Positions 1 to 8,232 of a stretch of DNA of 57,024 nucleotides are shown piece after piece. Position 1 is the first letter of the stretch. Every line of letters begins with the position of its first letter. Source of the DNA: Prochlorococcus sp. HOT208_60m_808M21 (GTDB taxonomy: Bacteria > Cyanobacteriota > Cyanobacteriia > PCC-6307 > Cyanobiaceae); the NCBI GenBank assembly GCA_002026005.1, contig MWOX01000123.1, forward strand, positions 1 through 57,024. Reading direction: 5' to 3'. The notes beneath the pieces are model-generated. The model searched no databases. It was not told the origin of the DNA and saw nothing but the letters and a program-made list of their open reading frames with translations. A program made the translations under genes and the position numbers.

Positions 1-102
1 CATTTCTAGTTGATGCATTAATTTCGGACACATTAACCATTTGTTCAATAAAAGAACATTTGTGTGTCCTCCTCCAATTAGTACCAGATGATTAAAAGTC
101 AT
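1..102 (-). CDS. SelD / NADH dehydrogenase-like fusion protein, 5' fragment
   Basis: Only the first 34 codons lie in the window; the gene runs off the left edge. Reading from the ATG at 102, the protein begins with a short beta strand and the dinucleotide-binding turn LIGGGHTNVLLL, typical of the FAD/NAD(P)-binding half of cyanobacterial type-2 NADH dehydrogenase/selenide-water-dikinase fusions. The start lies 10 bases from the divergent mtnP start. The nucleotide-binding fold is seen directly; the SelD fusion identity is inferred from the family and from memory of Prochlorococcus gene order. Any flavin-dependent oxidoreductase with the same N-terminus would look similar here. Confidence 0.6.
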   Translation of the reverse strand, partial: MTFNHLVLIGGGHTNVLLLNKWLMCPKLMHQLEM

Positions 103-112
103 TTACATCACT

Positions 113-1006
113 ATGAATAAAGAACATCTATTGCCAATTGAAAAATCAAGATTAGGAGTGATTGGTGGGAGTGGATTTTATTCAATGGATCAAATAGAGT
201 ATTTAAGAGAACTAGAAATCAATACTCCCTATGGTAAACCTTCTGATTCAATAAAAGTATATAATCTTGGAAATCTAGAGATAGCGTTCATTCCTAGACA
301 TGGCAGAACACATAGATTAAATCCTTCTGAAATCCCTTACAAAGCTAATATTTGGGCTCTAAGATCAATAGGAGTAAGATGGATTATAGCTCCATCAGCA
401 GTTGGTTCATTACAAGAACAGATAAGGCCTCTTGATATAGTGGTTCCAGATCAATTTATAGACCGGACAAAAAATAGACCTGCAACCTTTTTTAACGAAG
501 GAGCGGTGGCACATGTAACTATGGGTGATCCCTTCTGCACAAATTTATCACGTATATTAAGTGAAATCGGAGAAAAAAATATTCCTGGAGGTAGACAATT
601 GCATAGAGGGGGCACCTATCTAGCAATGGAAGGTCCCGCTTTCTCAACTAGAGCAGAATCTAATTTATATAGAAGTTGGGGATGTTCAATAATTGGAATG
701 ACGAACCATACAGAAGCAAGATTAGCTAAAGAAGCTGAAATAGCTTACTCCTCATTATCTATGGTTACTGATTATGATTGCTGGCATCAAACTCATCAAG
801 AAGTTTCTGTAGAGATGGTTTTGGATAATCTTAGATCTAATACTGAAGTGGCTAATAAAATAATATTTGAAGTAGCAAAATTAATTGAAAAAGAAAGACC
901 AAAAAGTAAGTCACATTTTTCATTAAAAGATGGATTGATAACCCAAAAAGAAAATATCCCAAGCTCCACAAAAGAGAAGCTAAGGATATTCACTGATTCT
1001 TATTAA
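113..1006 (+). CDS. mtnP: S-methyl-5'-thioadenosine phosphorylase
   Basis: Cleaves methylthioadenosine, a by-product of polyamine metabolism, with phosphate to adenine and 5-methylthioribose-1-phosphate in the cytoplasm. The 297-residue protein has the family's phosphate loop (GGSGFY, 18-23), the RHGR segment near 62-65, MEGPAFSTRAESNLYRSWG (172-190) and the substrate-binding region around M196 with D220 and D222 (TDYDCWH), which aligns residue for residue with human MTAP. Those aspartates mark an adenosine-type rather than guanosine-type enzyme. The ATG at 113 is the only sensible start and is close to a divergent gene. It is convergent with psbJ, 43 bases away. Confidence 0.93.
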   Translation: MNKEHLLPIEKSRLGVIGGSGFYSMDQIEYLRELEINTPYGKPSDSIKVYNLGNLEIAFIPRHGRTHRLNPSEIPYKANIWALRSIGVRWIIAPSAVGSLQEQIRPLDIVVPDQFIDRTKNRPATFFNEGAVAHVTMGDPFCTNLSRILSEIGEKNIPGGRQLHRGGTYLAMEGPAFSTRAESNLYRSWGCSIIGMTNHTEARLAKEAEIAYSSLSMVTDYDCWHQTHQEVSVEMVLDNLRSNTEVANKIIFEVAKLIEKERPKSKSHFSLKDGLITQKENIPSSTKEKLRIFTDSY

Positions 1007-1049
1007 CCTTATTAGATATATGTGATTGTCCGGTCAAGGTAAGGAATTA

Positions 1050-1247
1050 TTAACCTCCAGCTCCTACACCTTGGTATGAGCCATAGAAAAATATTCCTAA
1101 AACGAAGATAACTGCAATTCCACCTGCTGTAGCAACAAGCCATAAAGGAAGGGTTCCTTCAGTCCATCTTCTTTCCCATGCAACTGCTGGTCTACCGTCT
1201 GGAAGTCTATCTGGAATTCTTCCATCAGGTCCTTTTAATTTACTCAT
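1050..1247 (-). CDS. psbJ: Photosystem II reaction center protein J
   Basis: A 65-residue single-span thylakoid protein. The hydrophobic helix (about 35-56) ends in the family's conserved tail [15 protein letters not shown]. The N-terminus is longer than in plant PsbJ, as in other marine picocyanobacteria, and starts [20 protein letters not shown]. Last gene of the psbE-F-L-J cluster, 9 bases after psbL, and almost certainly cotranscribed. PsbJ sits near cytochrome b559 and affects plastoquinone exchange and forward electron flow in PSII (family knowledge). Confidence 0.95.
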   Translation of the reverse strand: MSKLKGPDGRIPDRLPDGRPAVAWERRWTEGTLPLWLVATAGGIAVIFVLGIFFYGSYQGVGAGG

Positions 1248-1256
1248 GATTTTAAT

Positions 1257-1376
1257 TTAATTGAAAAAGTAGCTGGAAAATAAAATTCCCAATACAAAGA
1301 CTGATAATAAGCCTAAATAAAGGCTTGTACGATTAAGTTCAACTGGAACTTTGTTAGGATTTTCGTTTACTTGCAT
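1257..1376 (-). CDS. psbL: Photosystem II reaction center protein L
   Basis: A 39-residue protein read from the ATG at 1376: a polar N-terminus ([19 protein letters not shown]) then one transmembrane helix ending [10 protein letters not shown], the strongly conserved PsbL C-terminus. An open frame continues upstream to 1469, but that extension overlaps psbF in another frame and is not part of the protein. Lies 11 bases after psbF. PsbL is at the PSII monomer-monomer interface and prevents back electron flow from reduced plastoquinone (family knowledge). Confidence 0.95.
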
Positions 1377-1387
1377 GATAGTTAAAT

Positions 1388-1534
1388 TTATCGGGCTACG
1401 AATTGCATAGCAGCAATAGAACCTAAAAAGAATACTGATGGAATAGCTAGAGCGTGAACTGCTAGCCAACGGACAGTAAATATAGGATAAACGCGGACTT
1501 CCGCAGCCTGCATTGGAGCTTGAGAATTAGTCAT
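1388..1534 (-). CDS. psbF: Cytochrome b559 beta subunit
   Basis: A 48-residue protein from the ATG at 1534. It has a short cytoplasmic N-terminus and one transmembrane helix with the motif [20 protein letters not shown]; the histidine of WLAVH (H27) is one of the two axial heme ligands of cytochrome b559. The C-terminus AAMQFVAR is as expected for the family. Starts 2 bases after psbE ends, so the two heme-sharing subunits are surely translated from one message. Confidence 0.96.
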
Positions 1535-1536
1535 TG

Positions 1537-1785
1537 TTATTTTGTTCTTAAATCTAGTTGAGATTTAGCTTCATATCTTTGTGTTACGACAGGTGCTTTA
1601 GATTCAGATGATTGGAAATAACTATCTGGACGAGGAGTTCCGAAAGCATCGTAGGCTAAGCCTGTATATACAAATAAGAAGCCTGCTATAAAAATAGCTG
1701 GTAATGTTACTGCATGAATAATCCAGTATCTAATACTGGTGATTATTTCAAAGAATGGGCGTTCACCCGTTGAACCTGCGGCCAT
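1537..1785 (-). CDS. psbE: Cytochrome b559 alpha subunit
   Basis: An 82-residue protein starting [21 protein letters not shown]24 in [11 protein letters not shown] is the heme ligand that pairs with the PsbF histidine. One transmembrane helix is followed by a lumenal tail with [14 protein letters not shown], diagnostic of PsbE. The frame opens two codons earlier with GTG (1791); the ATG at 1785 matches the usual family N-terminus and is preferred. First gene of psbE-F-L-J, downstream of ycf48 and a rubredoxin gene on the same strand, so assembly factors and subunits may share a transcript. Confidence 0.95.
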
Positions 1786-1822
1786 AATCACAAATGTTTA
1801 CCCTTTGATCTTACAGTGTAAA

Positions 1823-1828
1823 ATCATA
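1823..1828 (-). promoter_or_regulatory. Candidate -10 element upstream of psbE-F-L-J
   Basis: On the minus strand this reads TATGAT, close to the bacterial -10 consensus, about 38 bases ahead of the psbE start. No convincing -35 hexamer lies at the right spacing. An 11-base palindrome, TTACAGTGTAA, sits just downstream (1811-1821). Weak evidence; transcription could equally read through from ycf48. Confidence 0.25.
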
Positions 1829-1921
1829 AGTTCGTGAAGAAATTAACAGGTTGGTTACAGACAGTTGCTAAATCTTTCAAAAATTAATTTTTTTTTTACT
1901 ATTTACTCAAATTATTCAAAG

Positions 1922-2938
1922 TTAGCTATTCCATTTAAGGATATAACCACGCTCGCCAAGTACGAATCCTTTTTGCTTGTCTAAAGAGTCCTTATCAAGA
2001 AAAACTATTTTAATGTAGTTTGTGGGCAATTCAGAAGCAATAGGATCTTTATTCCAAGTTTTACCTTGATCTTTACTTACTATTAAAGTTCCATTACCCC
2101 CGCCAGCCCATATATCACCATTTGGATCCCATCCCATGTCTAGGTAATTGTATCCATTAAGAATTGGTATAATGGGTTTTGACCAATTTTCTAGGTCATT
2201 AGTATCTTCATTAAATCTAATTTCTGCCCCTCTAGAAAGCATCCATAAACTTCCTTCTGGATTAAAACCAATACTTTGAACTCTTTTGCTACTAGCTCTT
2301 TGATGAGCTATCCATGCATTACTGTCCATTTCCAAAGTAGAAAAGAAATTACCTAGACTACTTACACTGACATAATCTCCTCTATTAGTTCTTCTTAAAT
2401 CTCTTACACCTCCAGAACCAGATGCATCAACAACTTTTGCATTCCATGATTCACCACTATCTGATGTTTCATAAATAGCACCTGCAGTGGTAGCCAATTC
2501 TGCAACACCAGCATCGACAGTTGTTATTAGAAATGGTTGGCCTGGTAATTTGTTACCTAGAGATAAACGTGTCCAATTCTTTCCCGCATCAAGTGTATGC
2601 ATAACTAATGAAGGCTGACCAATTAACCATCCTTCTTCACCTTTAAAATCAATATCTAGGAGACGAAAGTTCTCTTCACTTGGTAAATCTAAGTTTCTTT
2701 TTTCCCAAGTTTCTCCTCCATCATTAGATTCCATAATAAGTCTATTAGAACCTACTAAAAATCCATTTTTATCATCTATAAAATCAACATCTAAAGCATT
2801 AGCCTGGTCCTCAAACTGAATTGTTTTCCAAGGGCTACTATCACTCATCTTTACTCCTGTAGATGAACAACTGCTCAATACAAAACAAAGAAGAACTGAT
2901 AAAAGAAGATTGGGAATACTAGTAATAAATTTTTTCAT
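1922..2938 (-). CDS. ycf48: Photosystem II assembly factor Ycf48/HCF136
   Basis: A 338-residue lumenal beta-propeller protein. The N-terminus is a lipoprotein signal: MKK, a hydrophobic stretch, then LSSC with the lipidated cysteine at C24. The body carries repeated Asp-box motifs of the BNR/sialidase type ([34 protein letters not shown]). Ycf48 binds precursor D1 and is needed to assemble the PSII reaction center (established for cyanobacteria and the plant HCF136). Lies between the rubredoxin gene (9-base gap) and psbE-F-L-J, another PSII assembly context. Confidence 0.95.
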   Translation of the reverse strand: MKKFITSIPNLLLSVLLCFVLSSCSSTGVKMSDSSPWKTIQFEDQANALDVDFIDDKNGFLVGSNRLIMESNDGGETWEKRNLDLPSEENFRLLDIDFKGEEGWLIGQPSLVMHTLDAGKNWTRLSLGNKLPGQPFLITTVDAGVAELATTAGAIYETSDSGESWNAKVVDASGSGGVRDLRRTNRGDYVSVSSLGNFFSTLEMDSNAWIAHQRASSKRVQSIGFNPEGSLWMLSRGAEIRFNEDTNDLENWSKPIIPILNGYNYLDMGWDPNGDIWAGGGNGTLIVSKDQGKTWNKDPIASELPTNYIKIVFLDKDSLDKQKGFVLGERGYILKWNS

Positions 2939-2947
2939 TTGTATATA

Positions 2948-3376
2948 TTAATGCAAAGAGTACAAAGAAAGGAACATCGCAGCAGCAAACGCTAGACCTC
3001 CAAAAATCAATATATTTTTTTGTCCAGGAGGTAAACTATTAAAACCAAACCCATAAACTAAATTTTCTTCAAAACCACTAGGTTTAGATTTAGGACCTAT
3101 ATCTTTATAAAAATTTTTACCAGCTCGACAAACAGGGCAAGCGAAGGTATTCCCATCCAAATCTGAAAAAGGAGTATTTTTAGGTATGTTTAATTTTTTA
3201 TTTCCTTCAGACGGATCATAAATATATCCACAACTTCTACATTCGAATCTATTTTGTTCTAGATTAAGATTAGGTTGTTCAACATTTACTCCTGAGGGAT
3301 TTTCAGAAAGTTTTTCTTTCTCAAAGTCTTCAACTATTTTGTTTTCCTCAGAGGCTGGTTGAATGTTTTCACTCAC
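2948..3376 (-). CDS. rub: Membrane-anchored rubredoxin
   Basis: A 142-residue protein with a rubredoxin domain whose iron ligands are C46, C49 (CRSCG) and C80, C83 (CPVCRAG). An acidic, poorly conserved extension of about 40 residues precedes it, and a C-terminal transmembrane helix (about 121-140) tethers it to the thylakoid. This matches RubA of oxygenic phototrophs, implicated in photosystem assembly. The start is a GTG at 3376; no ATG lies before the domain. It heads a minus-strand series with ycf48 and psbE-F-L-J and is divergent from ndhC. Confidence 0.93.
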   Translation of the reverse strand: MSENIQPASEENKIVEDFEKEKLSENPSGVNVEQPNLNLEQNRFECRSCGYIYDPSEGNKKLNIPKNTPFSDLDGNTFACPVCRAGKNFYKDIGPKSKPSGFEENLVYGFGFNSLPPGQKNILIFGGLAFAAAMFLSLYSLH

Positions 3377-3413
3377 GGTTTATTATTATTCTTTAAGAAC
3401 TTTAAAAGATTTT

Positions 3414-3425
3414 GCTTAATTAAGC
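3414..3425. promoter_or_regulatory. 12-bp perfect palindrome between rub and ndhC
   Basis: GCTTAATTAAGC is a perfect 12-base palindrome in the 77-base divergent spacer between the rubredoxin and ndhC genes. Its position suits an operator shared by both promoters, but no binding protein can be assigned from sequence, and AT-rich palindromes of this length do occur by chance. Confidence 0.25.
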
Positions 3426-3453
3426 GACTTTTATTCAAAATTAATTTTTTAAG

Positions 3454-3816
3454 ATGTTTTTATTAACTGGCTATGAATACTTTTTAGGTTTCCTTCTTAT
3501 TGCCGCAGCTGTTCCAGTATTAGCTCTTGTTACTAATCTCATCGTTGCCCCAAAAGGCAGAACAGGGGAAAGAAAACTTACATATGAATCTGGAATGGAG
3601 CCTATTGGAGGAGCATGGATTCAATTTAATATTCGTTATTACATGTTTGCCTTGGTTTTCGTTATATTTGATGTTGAGACAGTATTCCTTTATCCTTGGG
3701 CTGTTGCCTTCAATAGATTAGGATTATTAGCTTTTATTGAGGCTTTAATCTTCATTGCAATACTTGTTATTGCCCTGGCATACGCATGGAGAAAAGGTGC
3801 TTTAGAATGGAGTTAA
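3454..3816 (+). CDS. ndhC: NAD(P)H-quinone oxidoreductase subunit 3
   Basis: A 120-residue membrane subunit of cyanobacterial NDH-1, which takes electrons from ferredoxin to plastoquinone and pumps protons in respiration and cyclic flow around PSI. Three transmembrane helices are visible (about 6-29, 64-86, 90-112). The loop with [20 protein letters not shown] and the acidic segment [16 protein letters not shown] are hallmarks of NdhC/NuoA. First gene of ndhC-K-J; ndhK follows after 4 bases. Confidence 0.96.
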   Translation: MFLLTGYEYFLGFLLIAAAVPVLALVTNLIVAPKGRTGERKLTYESGMEPIGGAWIQFNIRYYMFALVFVIFDVETVFLYPWAVAFNRLGLLAFIEALIFIAILVIALAYAWRKGALEWS

Positions 3817-3820
3817 AAAA

Positions 3821-4546
3821 TTGAATCCACAATTATCCCCAAAAGCAATAAGAGAAATCCGAGAAGGAACTTGTAATCCTCTTGAAGCACCCCAAGTTAC
3901 TACAGATTTAAGCGAAAACATTATATTGACAAGTTTAGACGATCTTCATAATTGGGCTAGGTTAAGTAGTCTATGGCCCCTCCTTTATGGAACAGCTTGT
4001 TGTTTTATAGAATTTGCCGCCTTAATTGGATCAAGATTTGATTTTGATAGATTTGGATTAGTACCTAGAAGCTCACCACGGCAAGCAGATTTGCTAATAG
4101 TTGCAGGCACAGTAACAATGAAGATGGCACCCGCGCTTGTAAGACTTTATGAGCAGATGCCTGAACCAAAGTACGTTATCGCTATGGGTGCTTGCACAAT
4201 TACAGGGGGAATGTTTAGTGCAGATTCTACAACTGCTGTAAGAGGCGTTGATAAATTGATACCAGTTGATTTATACCTCCCAGGATGTCCACCAAGACCA
4301 GAAGCGATTTTTGATGCTGTAATTAAATTAAGAAAAAAAGTTGGTAATGAATCAATTTTAGAACGCACAAAAACAGAACAAACTCACAGATATATAACAT
4401 CTGATCACGAAATGAATCTCGTTTTCTCAGAAAATACAGGTGAATATCTAAACAAAACTTCAGCTAATGTAATACCCCCTTCCAAAAAAGAAAAAATAAC
4501 TGAATTACCTGAAAATACTGAAATTATTAATTCTGTAGAAGATTAA
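3821..4546 (+). CDS. ndhK: NAD(P)H-quinone oxidoreductase subunit K
   Basis: A 241-residue peripheral subunit carrying iron-sulfur cluster N2. The cluster ligands are C60-C61 ([10 protein letters not shown]), C125 (GACTITGG) and C156 (GCPPRPE). It starts with TTG, 4 bases after ndhC; no better start is available because the conserved N-terminus begins here. A low-complexity tail of about 60 residues follows the catalytic domain, as in other Prochlorococcus. The stop overlaps the ndhJ start by one base (TAATG), consistent with translational coupling. Confidence 0.95.
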   Translation: MNPQLSPKAIREIREGTCNPLEAPQVTTDLSENIILTSLDDLHNWARLSSLWPLLYGTACCFIEFAALIGSRFDFDRFGLVPRSSPRQADLLIVAGTVTMKMAPALVRLYEQMPEPKYVIAMGACTITGGMFSADSTTAVRGVDKLIPVDLYLPGCPPRPEAIFDAVIKLRKKVGNESILERTKTEQTHRYITSDHEMNLVFSENTGEYLNKTSANVIPPSKKEKITELPENTEIINSVED

Positions 4547-5076
4547 TGGAAAAAGACGGTATAGCCACATCCTCAGATACTTCAATTGAGAAAGAAGGGA
4601 TCATAAGCCAATCTTTGACTAAAGATGGAATTCCAAATCAATCTTTATCCCATGACCATATAGGAATTGAAAACATTTCTGTGGAACCTAGCAAATTATA
4701 TGAAGCAGTATCTGCCTTGAGAAATTACGGTTTCAACTATCTCCAATGTCAAGGAGGATATGATGAGGGACCAGGCAAAAACCTTGTAAGTTTCTACCAT
4801 TTTATAACTGTTGATGATTTACAAAAAATTGAAAAAATTAAAGAAGTCAGATTAAAAGTTTTCTTAAAAAGAGATTCTGATTTATCAATCCCTAGTTTGT
4901 ATGAAATTTTTAAAGGAAGTGATTGGCAAGAAAGAGAAACTTTTGATATGTATGGAATAAATTTTATTGATCATCCCAATCCCAAAAGACTATTAATGCC
5001 TGAAGATTGGAGAGGATGGCCATTACGAAAAGATTATATTCAGCCAGATTTCTATGAACTTCAAGATGCTTATTAG
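4546..5076 (+). CDS. ndhJ: NAD(P)H-quinone oxidoreductase subunit J
   Basis: A 176-residue 30-kDa-type subunit of the NDH-1 hydrophilic arm. The conserved core runs from about residue 45 and contains [14 protein letters not shown] (around 124-137), then [14 protein letters not shown] and PLRKDY near the end. The first 45 residues are unusual: they contain imperfect copies of a (K)(D/E)GI..QSL unit. The start overlaps the ndhK stop by one base. The 3' end overlaps the convergent yvcK by 4 bases. Confidence 0.95.
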   Translation: MEKDGIATSSDTSIEKEGIISQSLTKDGIPNQSLSHDHIGIENISVEPSKLYEAVSALRNYGFNYLQCQGGYDEGPGKNLVSFYHFITVDDLQKIEKIKEVRLKVFLKRDSDLSIPSLYEIFKGSDWQERETFDMYGINFIDHPNPKRLLMPEDWRGWPLRKDYIQPDFYELQDAY

Positions 5077-6458
5077 TTTAATTTTTTTAATTTGCGGTAA
5101 ATAAACATAACTGCTCTTGCTAGTCTTCTTGGGTCATGTCTAAGTGTTGGAGTTATTCTTTTTGAATATAGTGGTGCTTGCAAAACATAATAACCCTCAG
5201 ATAATAACTTTCCTTTATTACATTTGACAGGCTCTGCCCCTCTACTTGCGTAATAGTCTACTAATGGAGACTTTTCAAATTGAATCTGAGATAAGATTGA
5301 GTTAAAAATTCGAGTATTAACTCCAAAATTTGATAATTGTTTTTCTATTGCTTTGATATGTTGATAGACATCAAGTCCATCTGTTTCTCCAGGCTGAGTC
5401 ATCAAATTACTTATGTAAATTTTGGGAGCATTACTTTGCAATAATGCATCTACTATCTCTGGTACTAAAAGATTAGGCAACAAAGAAGTGTATAGACTAC
5501 CTGGGCCAAGAACAATTAAATCAGCTTCTTTAATGGATTCAAGAGCACTCGGAAGAGCTGAAGGATTTTCTGGAAGGTAACCAATCCTCGAAATTAATTT
5601 TTTAGATTTACTAATCTTGCTTTCACCGAAAATTTTTTCACCATCTTCTAATTCGGCCCATAACATAACATCAATATTTGTTGCAGGTAAAACTTGACCT
5701 TGTACTGACAAAACTTTACTAGAGGCTTGAACTGCTTTTTCTAAACTACCTGTAATTGTTGTTAAGGCTGACAAGAATAGATTTCCAAAACTATGACCTT
5801 CCAGACCACTTCCCCCTGAGAATCTATACTGAAACAATCTAGTTAAAGTAGGTTCTTCGTTTGATAAGGCTGCCAAGCAATTTCTAATATCTCCTGGAGG
5901 TTGCACACCTAGTTGTTTTCTGAGAATTCCACTACTTCCGCCATCATCGGATACATTTACGATTGCCGTAATATTACTACTGTAATTCTTTAATCCTTTC
6001 AGTAAAGTAGACAAGCCTGTACCTCCCCCAATTGCAATAATATTTGGGCCTCTATTTAATTTGCTTTTAACTCTTAATGCATCAACTAGAAATGTATCTT
6101 TTTCTGGAACAAGCGCTTTTTGAATAGAATTAATACTTCTATTTTGTCCAATCACAATTAATAATAGTCCAACAAAAAAAATCAATGGTCCCATTAATGA
6201 AACAGGCAAAATACTTGTTAAACCTGTTATTACACCAAAAAAGATTTCAATAAGCCAATAGATAGGTCTTAAATTTGTCCAAATTACAAAGCCTAATAAT
6301 GTAGTCAAAAATCCTATAGCAGATGTAAACATCCATCTTTTTATTACCAATCCTGGCAAAAGCCAACTCAAAATTCTTAAGATTTTGCTCAACAAGACAA
6401 AATTAGACTTTTTAAAATTTTTATAGTACCTTCTAATTCTTTTTTTACCCTTATTCAT
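5073..6458 (-). CDS. Gluconeogenesis factor YvcK/CofD-like, membrane-anchored
   Basis: A 461-residue protein. The C-terminal 320 residues form a YvcK/CofD domain with the nucleotide-binding loop [10 protein letters not shown] (142-151), the [13 protein letters not shown] motif (168-180) and [12 protein letters not shown]. In Bacillus, YvcK binds UDP-N-acetylglucosamine and affects carbon flux and cell-wall growth. Unlike the Bacillus protein, this one has an N-terminal part with about two to three hydrophobic helices (near 46-62, 68-86, 89-106), as in other cyanobacteria, so it is probably membrane-tethered. The exact role in cyanobacteria is not known. Confidence 0.88.
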   Translation of the reverse strand: MNKGKKRIRRYYKNFKKSNFVLLSKILRILSWLLPGLVIKRWMFTSAIGFLTTLLGFVIWTNLRPIYWLIEIFFGVITGLTSILPVSLMGPLIFFVGLLLIVIGQNRSINSIQKALVPEKDTFLVDALRVKSKLNRGPNIIAIGGGTGLSTLLKGLKNYSSNITAIVNVSDDGGSSGILRKQLGVQPPGDIRNCLAALSNEEPTLTRLFQYRFSGGSGLEGHSFGNLFLSALTTITGSLEKAVQASSKVLSVQGQVLPATNIDVMLWAELEDGEKIFGESKISKSKKLISRIGYLPENPSALPSALESIKEADLIVLGPGSLYTSLLPNLLVPEIVDALLQSNAPKIYISNLMTQPGETDGLDVYQHIKAIEKQLSNFGVNTRIFNSILSQIQFEKSPLVDYYASRGAEPVKCNKGKLLSEGYYVLQAPLYSKRITPTLRHDPRRLARAVMFIYRKLKKLN

Positions 6459-6588
6459 TTAAAAACCTCTTAAATGATTTTTCTCAAATAAAAAAACTAT
6501 ATGAATTCATTATAAATCAAATTCATACATCCTTTTTTTATTTCAAAAAATAGGCAAAATGAAATATATAAATGTTTTTATATAAGTT

Positions 6589-7374
6589 TTGAAAAAATCA
6601 AAGCCTGCAGTGGAAACAAAAAACCTCTCAATAAGCTGGGGGGAAGTTAATGTACTAAATCAAATAAATTTTCAACTTAATGATGGAGAGAAATTAGCAA
6701 TAGTTGGCCCCTCTGGTTCTGGTAAATCAACCATATTAAAAATTTTAGCAGGACTGATTTTACCTACCAAAGGAGAATTAAGAATATTCGGTGAGAAGCA
6801 AACATATTTGAGATTAGATCAAAATAATCCTCCTGACGTAAGACTAGTTTTTCAGAACCCCGCTTTGTTAGGTTCTCTAACTATTGAAGAAAATGTAGGT
6901 TTTCTCCTTAAAAGAAATAAAAACCTATCTAAAAAGTTAATTCATGAAATAGTACTTGAATGCTTAGCTGAGGTGGGGCTATTTAATGTTGAGAATAAAC
7001 TTCCAAATGAATTAAGTGGTGGAATGCAAAAAAGAGTAAGTTTTGCTAGAGCATTAATTACTGATCAAACTCTTAATTCAAAGTCTAAACCTTTATTACT
7101 TTTTGATGAACCAACTGCCGGCCTTGATCCCATTGCCTCATCAAGAATTGAAGATTTAATTAATAAAACAAATGATAAAGCTAGCGGTTCATCTATTGTG
7201 GTTAGCCATGTTCTTAGTACTATAGAGAGAACGTCAGATAAAGTTTTAATGCTTTATGGAGGCACATTTAGATGGGCAGGCTCGATTAATGAATTTAAAG
7301 AGAGTAAAGATCCCTATGTATTTCAATTTAGGCATGGGAAACTTGATGGTCCAATGCAACCCAAAGACATTTAG
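6589..7374 (+). CDS. ABC transporter ATPase, MlaF-like
   Basis: A 261-residue ATP-binding subunit. Walker A is GPSGSGKST (40-48), the signature is LSGGMQKR (142-149) and Walker B is LLLFDEP (169-175), followed by a switch histidine in VVSHVLSTIE. Similarity and context fit the MlaF/TGD3 group, which power phospholipid transport between membranes. It starts at TTG, the only in-frame start before the domain. The MCE-domain gene follows after 5 bases, forming an Mla-type pair; the permease (MlaE) is not in this window. Confidence 0.88.
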   Translation: MKKSKPAVETKNLSISWGEVNVLNQINFQLNDGEKLAIVGPSGSGKSTILKILAGLILPTKGELRIFGEKQTYLRLDQNNPPDVRLVFQNPALLGSLTIEENVGFLLKRNKNLSKKLIHEIVLECLAEVGLFNVENKLPNELSGGMQKRVSFARALITDQTLNSKSKPLLLFDEPTAGLDPIASSRIEDLINKTNDKASGSSIVVSHVLSTIERTSDKVLMLYGGTFRWAGSINEFKESKDPYVFQFRHGKLDGPMQPKDI

Positions 7375-7379
7375 ATATT

Positions 7380-8225
7380 ATGCGTAGAAGCTTACGAGAT
7401 TCAATAGTTGGTTTTTCCTTATTAGGGGGTATTTTAATATTCACTTTTTTTTCTTTTTGGCTAAGAGGAGTAAGATTATCCTCAAAAAATTGGTACCTCT
7501 TTGCTGAATTCAATAATGCAAGCGGTTTATCAAAAAAATCTCCAGTTACATACAGAGGAATCTTAGTTGGATCAATAGAAGATATCTTGTTCACTAATGA
7601 ATCAATTAAAGCAAAAATAGTTTTAAATAATCCTGAAATTATTCTCCCTAGGCCAGCATTTGCAAGGGTAGTTACAAATTCTTTCCTTGGAGGAGATGTG
7701 CAAGTTGCTTTAGAAACTAGTGAAAAGACGATTCCTAAAAACGTTGCACAACCTATATCCGAAAAATGTGATAACAAATTAATTATTTGTCAGGGAGACA
7801 CTATCACAGGTAAGCAACTATCAAGTCTTTCAAATATAACTAATAGAATAAGCCAACTTTTAAAAGAAACAAATCAAGAAAACTTAATTGAGAACGTCCT
7901 CAACTCAATTGATCAATTTGACAAAACGCAAGAAAATCTTGATGAATTAATTTATTTATCGAAAAAAGAAATAGAAAGAGTTGAACCTTTAATAAGAGAA
8001 TTTTCAATTGCTGCTAATCATTTGAATAACATTTTGTCTACTATCGACGACAAAGAAACGCTTAATGATATTAAATTGACAATAAATGCTGCTAGATCTA
8101 TTTCAACCAAAATAGATGATATGAGCGATGATTTTAAAAAATTAACTCAAGATAAAGAATTAACCAAATCTATAAGAGATTTAACGATTGGACTTTCAAA
8201 ATTCCTTAACGAAATTTATCCATGA
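7380..8225 (+). CDS. MCE/MlaD-family lipid transport protein (Ycf22-like)
   Basis: A 281-residue protein with an N-terminal transmembrane anchor (about 10-29), an MCE domain (about 38-115, including SPVTYRGILVGSIEDI) and a long, likely coiled-coil C-terminal region rich in Asn, Ile, Lys and Glu. MCE proteins form hexameric lipid channels; the plastid relative TGD2 and cyanobacterial Ycf22 are in this group. It is 5 bases after the matching ATPase gene and probably binds the same transporter. Convergent with chlD, with a 7-base gap and no visible terminator. Confidence 0.85.
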   Translation: MRRSLRDSIVGFSLLGGILIFTFFSFWLRGVRLSSKNWYLFAEFNNASGLSKKSPVTYRGILVGSIEDILFTNESIKAKIVLNNPEIILPRPAFARVVTNSFLGGDVQVALETSEKTIPKNVAQPISEKCDNKLIICQGDTITGKQLSSLSNITNRISQLLKETNQENLIENVLNSIDQFDKTQENLDELIYLSKKEIERVEPLIREFSIAANHLNNILSTIDDKETLNDIKLTINAARSISTKIDDMSDDFKKLTQDKELTKSIRDLTIGLSKFLNEIYP

Positions 8226-8232
8226 AAAATAT

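Noticed and set aside
7328-7777. A 149-codon minus-strand frame over the MCE-domain gene
   Set aside because: The plus-strand frame has a membrane anchor and an MCE domain; the opposite frame shows no family features.
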